Part shown: in pieces, positions 17,572 through 23,809 of the stretch
Layout of the letters: the number at the start of each line of letters is the position of its first letter
Position numbering within the stretch: position 1 is the first letter of the stretch
Origin: Bacilli bacterium
GTDB taxonomy: Bacteria > Bacillota_I > Bacilli_A > RF39 > UBA660
Direction of reading: 5' to 3'
NCBI GenBank assembly: GCA_017548925.1
Contig: JAFYYX010000001.1
Location: forward strand, 486,852 to 550,851
Length of the DNA stretch: 64,000 nucleotides
The notes under the pieces: generated by a model
What the model saw: the letters and a program-made list of their open reading frames with translations, nothing else
What the model was told of the DNA's origin: nothing
Databases searched by the model: none
Made by a program: the position numbers and the translations under genes

Positions 17572-17919
17572 ATGGATAAAAAAGAAAGTTTTAAAAACTT
17601 TATTAAAAATAATCCTAAACTTATTAATTACATTAAAGATAATGAAGGTAGTATGCAAAAACTATATGAAGTATATGATGTATATGGTGAAGATGAAAAA
17701 GTATGGAAAGAGTATTTAGAGGATAGATCAAGTATTAATTTGAATAATATATCAAATATTGTAAAAAATATAGATATGAACTCAATTAAAGGTCATATAA
17801 ATACAGCTCAAAAAGCTTTAAGTTTAGTTCAAGAATTAACAGGAAAAGTAAATGAAGGTGCTAAAATAATTAAAAAACCCCTAGCACCTAAACCACTAGA
17901 TAAATTTTTTGAGGATTAA
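17572..17919 (+). CDS. ylbD: YlbD-like protein (putative spore coat family)
   Basis: A 115-residue soluble helical protein. The N-terminus (residues 4-45: FKNFIKNNPKLI, then LYEVYDVYGEDEKVWKEY) resembles the YlbD coat family of Bacillus, which opens with a similar F..F...HPKL motif and a GEDD.WEKY segment. The gene after it resembles YlbE, and ylbD-ylbE are neighbours in B. subtilis, which supports both calls. B. subtilis YlbD is associated with the spore coat; function here is inferred. Its Shine-Dalgarno is buried in a hairpin. Confidence 0.55.
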   Translation: MDKKESFKNFIKNNPKLINYIKDNEGSMQKLYEVYDVYGEDEKVWKEYLEDRSSINLNNISNIVKNIDMNSIKGHINTAQKALSLVQELTGKVNEGAKIIKKPLAPKPLDKFFED

Positions 17920-17924
17920 GAGTT

Positions 17925-18146
17925 ATGGATCCATTAATAATTAAAAAATTAATAGATAGTCCAGAATATTATAACTATTTAAAAGAAAATAGTGAGTGGG
18001 TTAAAGTACTTAAAAAATATCCAGAAAAATATAATGATTTTGTAAAATATGTAAAGAAAAAATATCACTTAAGAGCCCAAGACAAGGTAAATAATACACT
18101 AAGTAATATGCAAGTGTTAAGTGATGTGTTAAGTAGTATCAAATAA
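17925..18146 (+). CDS. ylbE: YlbE-like protein
   Basis: A 73-residue protein five bases downstream of the YlbD-like gene. The pattern YYNYLKENSEWVKVLKKYPE followed by a helical C-terminus with YHLRAQDKVNNTLSNMQ is like the YlbE family (Y.REQP.WYR.L.R.P..., then KV..F...VQM). Function unknown in all species. The call depends partly on the adjacency to the ylbD-like gene. No terminator is evident before the pilin gene. Confidence 0.55.
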   Translation: MDPLIIKKLIDSPEYYNYLKENSEWVKVLKKYPEKYNDFVKYVKKKYHLRAQDKVNNTLSNMQVLSDVLSSIK

Positions 18147-18219
18147 TGTATTTTTATGTTGCATTTACTTTTTTCCTAAATTATAATTAAGTTATAAAAT
18201 AGAAAGAGGGAAAATTTAA

Positions 18220-18744
18220 ATGAAAAACAAAAAAGGTTTTACATTAGTAGAACTATTAGCAGTTATCGTAATCTTAGCAGTAATTATCTTAATCGCAGTT
18301 AACGCTGTACTTCCACAAATGAGAAAGGCAAGAAGAAATAGTTTCATTGATGAAGCAATTAACTTTGCTAAAGCAGCTGAAACAGCTTATGTTTCTGATT
18401 CACTAAAAGGTGAAGGTAGAACATGTTACAATATTAATGACTTAAAAGGTAAATATGTTTCTAAAAATGATACAAAATATGCAGGATGGGTTGTTTTAAC
18501 TATTAGTGGTGACAACATTTCTAAAACTGTTACAATAACTGATGGAGCTAACTTCATAATCAAAGCTGCAGATCCAACTGATATTGACCCAGATGATGAT
18601 GTAACTGATTATTCTTCTGCTGAATGGACAAAAGTAACTGATGGTGTAGAAAATAGTACTGAATATCCTGGTATGCCATCTGGATGTGAAGCTCAAACTA
18701 CTAATAACTCTAACTCTGGTTCTGGCGAACAAAATAATGGCTAA
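18220..18744 (+). CDS. Type IV pilin-like protein (prepilin), copy 1
   Basis: A class III prepilin signal, MKNKKG before FTLVELLAVIVILAVIILIA, predicts cleavage after the Gly and N-methylation of Phe, with the conserved Glu at position 5 of the mature protein. The body has two cysteines (C69 and C156), matching C75 and C158 of the next gene, which could form a pilin-type disulfide loop. The C-terminus is a low-complexity Asn/Ser/Gly tail. 174 residues. No comG-like assembly genes lie nearby. ATG follows AGAAAGAGGGAAAA. Confidence 0.85.
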   Translation: MKNKKGFTLVELLAVIVILAVIILIAVNAVLPQMRKARRNSFIDEAINFAKAAETAYVSDSLKGEGRTCYNINDLKGKYVSKNDTKYAGWVVLTISGDNISKTVTITDGANFIIKAADPTDIDPDDDVTDYSSAEWTKVTDGVENSTEYPGMPSGCEAQTTNNSNSGSGEQNNG

Positions 18745-18784
18745 TAAATAAAACGATAATTATAAATTTTTAAATAAAACTGCT

Positions 18785-18812
18785 AAACGCATACCGAAAG
18801 GTATGTGTTTTT
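18785..18812 (+). terminator. Terminator after pilin copy 1
   Basis: An 11-bp stem (AAACGCATACC/GGTATGTGTTT, one G-U pair) with a GAAA tetraloop and a T tail. It lies across the apparent upstream start (18803) of the second pilin frame, which excludes that start. Confidence 0.85.
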
Positions 18813-18904
18813 CATGTAAAGTAAAATTATATAAAATAAATATTATTGATATTTTAACAATTATATATTATGATATAAGTAATAATAGAAAGAGGGAAAA
18901 ACAA

Positions 18905-19405
18905 ATGGGAAATAAAAAAGGTTTTACATTAGTTGAACTACTTGCTGTAATCGTTATACTTGCTGTAATTATTTTAATTGCAATTAACGCTGTTTTACCA
19001 CAAATGGAAAGAGCTAGAAAGAATGCATTCGCTGATGAAGTTATGAACTATGCAAAAGCTGCAGAAACTAAGTATGTAACTGATGCACAAGAAGATGACA
19101 CTACAGGAGATATCAGTGCTGGTATTTGTTATAACTTATCTGAATTACATGGAGAATATGTATCTAAAAATGATGATAAATATACTGGTATTGTAATCAT
19201 TGTTAAACGTGGTGATTCAAATCTTTACGATAAATATGCATTTATAAAATCTTCTAAATATCATTTTAATACTCCAATGGAAACAACTAATAACAAAACT
19301 GAACCAACTAAACCAGTTCAAAAGTTAACTCAAAAAGATATTTCTGATGGTGGAAATAATTTAACTTATGCTAACTGTGAAGCTTGGAATCATAGAAACG
19401 ACTAA
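18905..19405 (+). CDS. Type IV pilin-like protein (prepilin), copy 2
   Basis: A paralogue of the preceding gene: MGNKKG before FTLVELLAVIVILAVIILIA, then a nearly identical stretch up to about residue 45, and a shared CYNxxxLxGxYVSKNDxKYxG block (C75). A second cysteine C158 lies eight residues from the end. The middle and C-terminal parts differ strongly from copy 1. ATG 18905 was chosen because it follows the same AGAAAGAGGGAAAA ribosome binding site as copy 1; 166 residues. Likely a minor pilin or pseudopilin exported by a type IV pilus or Com system. Confidence 0.85.
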   Translation: MGNKKGFTLVELLAVIVILAVIILIAINAVLPQMERARKNAFADEVMNYAKAAETKYVTDAQEDDTTGDISAGICYNLSELHGEYVSKNDDKYTGIVIIVKRGDSNLYDKYAFIKSSKYHFNTPMETTNNKTEPTKPVQKLTQKDISDGGNNLTYANCEAWNHRND

Positions 19406-19416
19406 TAATGGATTAT

Positions 19417-19450
19417 AAAAAGTTCAATTATAAAAATTGAACTTTTTTTG
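19417..19450 (+). terminator. Terminator after pilin copy 2
   Basis: AAAAAGTTCAATT pairs with AATTGAACTTTTT, followed by more T. The nfo promoter TGCTATAAT follows immediately (19451-19459). Confidence 0.85.
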
Positions 19451-19477
19451 TGCTATAATTATTTATAGGTGATAAAA

Positions 19478-20365
19478 ATGATTATAGGATCTCATGTATC
19501 CTTTGGGGAAGAACAATTATATGGTTCTTTAAAAGAGGCTATAAGTTATAATGCAAATGCACTTATGTTTTATACTGGTGCTCCTCAAAATACTATTAGA
19601 AAACCAATAGATGATAATTTACTTGATAAAGCAAAAAATATAGCAAAAGAAAATAATATTGATTTTAACAATATTGTATGTCATGCACCATATATTATTA
19701 ACCTTGCTAATAAAACAGCTGATAAATGGGATTTTTCTGTAAACTTTTTAATAAATGAACTTAAAAGATGTGAAAAATTAGGAGTAAATAAAATAGTTGT
19801 TCATCCAGGATCTAGTGTAGGTATATCAAAAGAGGAAGGTTTAGATAATATATCTGATGCTTTAAATATTATTTTAAGTCATAATATAAATGTTAATATT
19901 CTTTTAGAAACTATGGCTGGAAAAGGTAATGAATGTGGAAGAACAATCGATGAGATTGCTTATATTATAAATAAATGTAATAATCATCAAAACTTAAAAG
20001 TATGTGTTGATACATGCCATATTAACGATGCAGGTTATAATGTATCAGACTTTGATAAATACCTAGATGAATTTAATCAAAAAATAGGTATTGATAAAAT
20101 ATATTGCGTTCATTTAAATGACAGTAAAAATGAACTAGGATCACATAAAGATAGACATGAAAATATTGGCTTTGGAACTATAGGTTTTGATGCTTTATAT
20201 AAAGTGGCAACTAACAAAAGATTAGAAAATATTCCAAAAATATTAGAAACACCTTATTTAACTATTACTGATAAAATTAAAAAACCTCCTTACAAAGAGG
20301 AGATTAAAATGCTTAAAGAAGGAAATTTTGATCAAGATATATTTAAAAAAAATTATGATATTTAG
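19478..20365 (+). CDS. nfo: Endonuclease IV (AP endonuclease)
   Basis: A zinc-dependent TIM-barrel AP endonuclease of base excision repair. Signatures are IIGSHVSF at the start, the metal ligand segment VDTCHINDAGY, and HLNDSKNELGSHKDRHENIG. The N-terminus was set at ATG 19478, since the in-frame GTG at 19469 belongs to the Shine-Dalgarno AGGTGA. 295 residues, full length. Its 3' end overlaps the convergent gene at 20343 by 23 bases. An extended -10 TGCTATAAT lies upstream. Confidence 0.95.
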   Translation: MIIGSHVSFGEEQLYGSLKEAISYNANALMFYTGAPQNTIRKPIDDNLLDKAKNIAKENNIDFNNIVCHAPYIINLANKTADKWDFSVNFLINELKRCEKLGVNKIVVHPGSSVGISKEEGLDNISDALNIILSHNINVNILLETMAGKGNECGRTIDEIAYIINKCNNHQNLKVCVDTCHINDAGYNVSDFDKYLDEFNQKIGIDKIYCVHLNDSKNELGSHKDRHENIGFGTIGFDALYKVATNKRLENIPKILETPYLTITDKIKKPPYKEEIKMLKEGNFDQDIFKKNYDI

Positions 20366-20603
20366 AATAATATTCTATATATAACATTTTGATTTTATTA
20401 AAGTTTTCTTCACTATATTTATTTTTATAACGATCTAAATTAAGATTATTGGGATTAGATAGAATCTGATTCCAATTTTTTTTGATAAATTCATATGTAA
20501 ATTCTAATTCATCACTACTTAAACTAATTTTCTTTTTAATAGCAAAGTTATTTATATCTTCGATAGTCATATTACTTATATATCTAGATAATAAATTAAA
20601 CAT
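20343..20603 (-). CDS. Small conserved-type protein, possibly DUF2624/YqfT-like
   Basis: An 86-residue soluble helical protein with no membrane segment. In B. subtilis the gene next to nfo (yqfS) is yqfT (DUF2624), and the segment MTIEDINNFAIKKKISLSSDE resembles the family's N-terminal LT.E.L..YAKKYNI.LS pattern. The rest is not recognised, so the family call is tentative. It is divergent from the PBP gene and converges on nfo with a 23-base overlap. ATG follows AGGTGAAGAAAAG. Confidence 0.55.
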   Translation of the reverse strand: MFNLLSRYISNMTIEDINNFAIKKKISLSSDELEFTYEFIKKNWNQILSNPNNLNLDRYKNKYSEENFNKIKMLYIEYYSKYHNFF

Positions 20604-20606
20604 CTT

Positions 20607-20668
20607 TTCTTCACCTATAATATAGTATGATTTTTATAAGATTTTGAATACTAATTATAGGTGAAGAA
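20607..20668. repeat. 15-bp perfect inverted repeat in a divergent promoter region
   Basis: TTCTTCACCTATAAT (20607-20621) and ATTATAGGTGAAGAA (20654-20668) are exact inverse copies 32 bases apart. Each arm contains the Shine-Dalgarno (AGGTGA) of the gene it faces and a TATAAT-like element. The symmetry may be an operator or simply two copies of a common start region. Confidence 0.8.
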
Positions 20669-20670
20669 TT

Positions 20671-22569
20671 ATAAAAAAATATATTATAACTATTATATTT
20701 CTAGTAGTGTTATTAAGAATCTTTTATTTAAATTTTTACAAAAAAAATTACTATATTAATTTACTTAATAAACAAACAAAAATATATACATATGGCTTAT
20801 CAGCACCAAGGGGTAAAATACTAGATATAAATGGTAATGTATTAGTTGATAATAGTAAAAAAAGAGTTATTGTCTATGAAAAAAACAGAAATATTTCTAA
20901 AGAAAAAGAATTTATAATTGCTAAAGTATTATCTAAGTATATTAAAAATAATGTTAGTGTTTCTTCATATGAAAAAATTAATTATATTTATAACAAAGAA
21001 GATAATATTAAAACATTTTTAAGTGAAGATGATTATGATAAATATATAAAAAGTATATATTCATATAGTGATGTAAAGAAAATTGCTGATAAATATATTT
21101 TGGATAATTTAATTAATAATTTAAATGAAGATGAATATAAAATAGTAAAAATATATAATTTGATGAATAAAGATTATAGTTATGATAAAAAAATAATTTT
21201 TGATGATATATCTGAAAAAGAATATTTTGAAATAATTAATCAAAATATTCCAGGAATATCTGGTGAATATATTTATGAAAGAATATATCCATATGGTAAT
21301 TTAATAAGAAGTATTTTAGGTTCAACAGGGAAAATATCAAAAGAAAATAAAAAAGAATACTTAAATAAAGGTTATAGTTTATCAGATACAGTTGGTATTA
21401 GTTATTTAGAAAAAGAATATGAGAATATTCTTAAAGGTAAAAAGGCATTATATAAAGTAAATAAAGATGGAAGTTTAAAACTTATAAAAAAAGAGAAGCA
21501 AGGAGAAGATATAAAACTTAATATTGATATAAATTTAGAACAAAAATTATCAGATATATTAAAAAAACATATAAGTAATACAAAAGGTAAAACTAATGCA
21601 GAATACTATAAAGGAAGTTATGTAATGGTTGGAAAACCAACAGGTGAAATAGTAGCAGCACTTGGTTATAGATTAGATGAAAAGAGTAATTTTGATGAAG
21701 TAACATCAGATATTATAAATTCATCATTTACTCTTGGTTCAGTTGTGAAAGCTGCATCAAATACGGTTGCTTATCATGAAAATGTTATTATTCCAGGCAA
21801 GAAAATCAACGATTCATGTGTAAAACTATATTTAAATGCTAAAAAGTGTTCATATAAACCGCTTGGACTTGTAGATGATATATCTTCTCTTGAAAAGTCA
21901 TCTAATTACTATCAGTTTATAAATGCACTAAAAATAATGGGTTACGATAGTTATAAATATAATATGAAAGTAACGACTGATAAAAAATCATTTGATAAAT
22001 ATAGAAATATATTTAAAAGTTATGGATTAGGTGATAAAACTTATATTGATTTACCAAATGAATCACTAGGAATAAAGGGTAGTATTATTGCTCCAGATTT
22101 ACTACTTAATTTATCAATAGGTCAGTATGATTCATACACCCCAGCTCAGTTTTTATCATATATTAATACACTTGCAAATAATAAAATAAGAAATAATTTA
22201 TCATTAAGTAATAAAAAGACTAATATGATAAGTGAAGTAAAGATAACTGATGAAAACTATGAAAGAATATTAAAAGGATTAAATAATGTTGTTACAAAAG
22301 GAACTGCAAAAGGATATATTTACAAAAATGATGGAGCAGGAAAAACAGGAACCAGTGAAACTCTTGTTGATACAAATAATGATAATATTTATGAAACCAA
22401 AACTATATCAACATCATTTATGGGTTTTATGCCATATAATAATCCTAAGTATACTTTTATTATAATAAGTCCTAATATTTCATCAAATAAAGAAAAAAGT
22501 AGTTATTATGTACCAATAAACCGTTATATAATTCATGATTTAACCAAGATTTTGTTTGAAAATATGTAA
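20671..22569 (+). CDS. Class B penicillin-binding protein (transpeptidase), probable AUA start
   Basis: A membrane-anchored D,D-transpeptidase of the FtsI/SpoVD/PbpA group without PASTA domains. Motifs: active-site SVVK (serine codon at 21739), SSNY as the SxN motif, and KTGTSET. The first canonical start is GTG at 20707, but it has no Shine-Dalgarno and cuts the membrane helix. The frame opens at 20665 directly after AGGTGAAGAA; starting at ATA 20671 gives KKYIITIIFLVVLLRIFYL, a complete basic-plus-hydrophobic anchor, with 6-base spacing. In this spore-former it could be a sporulation PBP, but that is not shown. Confidence 0.88.
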   Translation: MKKYIITIIFLVVLLRIFYLNFYKKNYYINLLNKQTKIYTYGLSAPRGKILDINGNVLVDNSKKRVIVYEKNRNISKEKEFIIAKVLSKYIKNNVSVSSYEKINYIYNKEDNIKTFLSEDDYDKYIKSIYSYSDVKKIADKYILDNLINNLNEDEYKIVKIYNLMNKDYSYDKKIIFDDISEKEYFEIINQNIPGISGEYIYERIYPYGNLIRSILGSTGKISKENKKEYLNKGYSLSDTVGISYLEKEYENILKGKKALYKVNKDGSLKLIKKEKQGEDIKLNIDINLEQKLSDILKKHISNTKGKTNAEYYKGSYVMVGKPTGEIVAALGYRLDEKSNFDEVTSDIINSSFTLGSVVKAASNTVAYHENVIIPGKKINDSCVKLYLNAKKCSYKPLGLVDDISSLEKSSNYYQFINALKIMGYDSYKYNMKVTTDKKSFDKYRNIFKSYGLGDKTYIDLPNESLGIKGSIIAPDLLLNLSIGQYDSYTPAQFLSYINTLANNKIRNNLSLSNKKTNMISEVKITDENYERILKGLNNVVTKGTAKGYIYKNDGAGKTGTSETLVDTNNDNIYETKTISTSFMGFMPYNNPKYTFIIISPNISSNKEKSSYYVPINRYIIHDLTKILFENM

Positions 22570-22574
22570 TTCTT

Positions 22575-22583
22575 TGGTATAAT
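22575..22583 (+). promoter_or_regulatory. Extended -10 promoter of rpmG-efp
   Basis: TGGTATAAT lies just after the PBP stop codon and 34 bases before the rpmG start. Confidence 0.55.
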
Positions 22584-22616
22584 ACATGTGGACCTTAAAA
22601 AAAGGAGGTATTTATT

Positions 22617-22781
22617 ATGGCTAAAAATGAAAATCGTGTTTACGTTACTATGAAATGTACAGAATGCGGAAATCAATTACGTCCTACAGTAAAAAATAAA
22701 AAGAACACTACTGAAAGATTAGAAATCAAAAAGTATTGTCCTAAATGTCGTAAGACTGTAACTGTTAAAGAAGCTAAATAA
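22617..22781 (+). CDS. rpmG: 50S ribosomal protein L33
   Basis: A 54-residue ribosomal protein. The start MAKNENRVYVTMKCTECGN is typical of L33, and all four zinc cysteines (C14, C17, C41, C44) are present, so this is the zinc-binding form. The end, CRKTVTVKEAK, is also typical. A consensus Shine-Dalgarno AAAGGAGG precedes it and efp follows after 21 bases. Confidence 0.95.
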   Translation: MAKNENRVYVTMKCTECGNQLRPTVKNKKNTTERLEIKKYCPKCRKTVTVKEAK

Positions 22782-22802
22782 TTATAGTAAGGAGAGGTAA
22801 AT

Positions 22803-23363
22803 ATGAATATTAATATAAATGATATTAAAAATGGTATGACAATTATCATGGATGGAAATCTATCTCAAATTATAGAATTCCAACATGTTAAGCCTGGTAA
22901 AGGACCTGCTTTTGTACGTATCAAACTTAAAAACTTAAGAACTGGTGCTATAGTTGAAGATACATATAACACTAACCTTAAAGTTGAAAAAGCTCACATT
23001 GATAAAATGCCAATGCAATATTTATACCAAGATGGTAATAAATATGTATTTATGAATTCTCAAACATATGATCAAATTGAAATACCTGAAGAAAAACTTG
23101 AAGATGAAAAGAAATTCTTAAAAGAAGGTATGGAAATTACTATTGATTTTTATGAAGGAGAAATTATTGGTATAACACTTCCTGAAAAGATTGAATTTGA
23201 AGTTATTGAAACAGAACCTGCTGTTAAAGGTAACACAACAAATAATGCCATGAAAGATGCAACAATTGAAACAGGATTTACTGTAAAAGTTCCTTTATTT
23301 ATTAATCAAGGAGAAAAAATTATCATCTCAACTAAAGATGGTAAATACTCATCTAGAGCTTAA
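22803..23363 (+). CDS. efp: Elongation factor P
   Basis: EF-P relieves ribosome stalling at polyproline stretches. Domain I has the tip loop VKPGKGPAFVR, with lysine at the position that is modified in many bacteria; domains II and III are complete, ending with GKYSSRA. 186 residues. It follows rpmG in one transcript and ends in a terminator. The neighbouring genes show no EF-P-modifying enzyme. Confidence 0.97.
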   Translation: MNININDIKNGMTIIMDGNLSQIIEFQHVKPGKGPAFVRIKLKNLRTGAIVEDTYNTNLKVEKAHIDKMPMQYLYQDGNKYVFMNSQTYDQIEIPEEKLEDEKKFLKEGMEITIDFYEGEIIGITLPEKIEFEVIETEPAVKGNTTNNAMKDATIETGFTVKVPLFINQGEKIIISTKDGKYSSRA

Positions 23364-23392
23364 AATAATTGATATACATCAATTATTTTTTT
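23363..23392 (+). terminator. Terminator after efp
   Basis: AAATAATTGAT and ATCAATTATTT with an ATAC loop, then a T run. Confidence 0.85.
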
Positions 23393-23393
23393 A

Positions 23394-23422
23394 TTGTAAT
23401 AAAAACCTATATGTGTTATAAA
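23394..23422 (+). promoter_or_regulatory. Promoter of the candidate antitoxin RNA
   Basis: TTGTAA (23394-23399), 17-bp spacer, TATAAA (23417-23422) with TGn upstream. It points toward the candidate small RNA that ends at 23526. Confidence 0.5.
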
Positions 23423-23451
23423 ATACATATAAGGACACACACAGGTTTTAA
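23401..23451 (-). terminator. Minus-strand terminator of the candidate toxin mRNA
   Basis: On the minus strand AAAACCTGTGTGTG pairs with CACATATAGGTTTT over 14 bp including two G-U pairs, followed by TTTTTATT. On the plus strand the two wobble positions become A-C mismatches, so the element is built for minus-strand RNA. Confidence 0.6.
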
Positions 23452-23526
23452 CTTAAACTTGATGTTTCCCTTATTGTTTAGTGAGCATCTAGTATTACTT
23501 CAAAGTAATGCTAGATGTTTTTTGTT
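23429..23526 (+). ncRNA. Candidate antisense RNA (type I antitoxin)
   Basis: An RNA of about 97 bases is predicted from the promoter at 23394-23422 to a terminator hairpin at 23485-23526 (CATCTAGTATTACTT with AAGTAATGCTAGATG, one T-G wobble, then TTTTTT). On the opposite strand the wobble would be an A-C mismatch, so the hairpin belongs to plus-strand RNA. It is complementary to the 3' untranslated region of the minus-strand small peptide gene, ending at its stop codon, the same layout as SR4/bsrG or RatA/txpA in B. subtilis. No protein is expected from it. Confidence 0.5.
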
Positions 23527-23650
23527 AGAGTGTTATGATACAAATCGTGATGATTAACAAAATGATGATAATAAAAAGTGATTTCTCATGCTTTGTCATC
23601 AACATCAACCCCTTTCATTAAATTGTTAGTTTAACAAAAAGGGAAACATC
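23461..23650. repeat. 12-bp perfect (about 18-bp imperfect) inverted repeat around the toxin gene
   Basis: GATGTTTCCCTT (23461-23472) and AAGGGAAACATC (23639-23650) are exact inverse copies; with one mismatch the pairing extends through TTGTT/AACAA. In a minus-strand transcript the two arms lie in the 5' and 3' untranslated regions, so they could fold the mRNA end to end. A miniature transposon reading is less likely because no target duplication is visible. Confidence 0.7.
23525..23599 (-). CDS. Small hydrophobic peptide, candidate type I toxin
   Basis: A 24-residue open frame: a polar start MTKHEKS and then an unbroken hydrophobic stretch LFIIIILLIITICIITL, enough to span a membrane. The Shine-Dalgarno AAAGGGG (23615-23609) is 9 bases upstream; an alternative ATG at 23605 would add two residues. 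Size and composition match membrane-acting type I toxins such as Ibs, ShoB or Fst-class peptides, without clear sequence homology that I can state. A minus-strand TATAAT at 23683-23678 may be its -10. A converging RNA on the other strand covers its 3' untranslated region. Confidence 0.5.
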   Translation of the reverse strand: MTKHEKSLFIIIILLIITICIITL

Positions 23651-23761
23651 GAGCATTCCTGTATATGTCAAAATAGTATTATACATACTATTTTTTTCTT
23701 TGCTTAGATAATCGACAAACCTTGTCAAAACTAGATAAAATTAGACATTTTGTACTTTAAA

Positions 23762-23783
23762 ATCATATATTATATGATATAAT
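23762..23783 (+). promoter_or_regulatory. Promoter with 17-bp palindrome upstream of the 23810 gene
   Basis: The extended -10 TGATATAAT (23775-23783) overlaps a perfect palindrome ATCATATA-T-TATATGAT (23762-23778). The palindrome fills the spacer region and could be an operator. Confidence 0.5.
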
Positions 23784-23809
23784 TATGTTTATAGAATGGA
23801 GTGGGAAGT

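Noticed and set aside
18803-18904. N-terminal extension of pilin copy 2 from 18803
   Set aside because: The extension begins inside the terminator of copy 1 and would put 34 residues before a standard prepilin signal; ATG 18905 has a ribosome site identical to that of copy 1.
23369-23557. Plus-strand open frame of 62 codons between efp and the toxin locus
   Set aside because: It starts inside the efp terminator, lacks a Shine-Dalgarno, runs through another terminator hairpin and has an unnatural composition. The region is better explained by the antisense RNA and the minus-strand peptide.
23461-23650. Inverted repeats read as ends of a miniature transposon
   Set aside because: No flanking target duplication is visible and no second copy was noticed in the window. 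The strand-specific hairpins and small open frame fit a type I module better.
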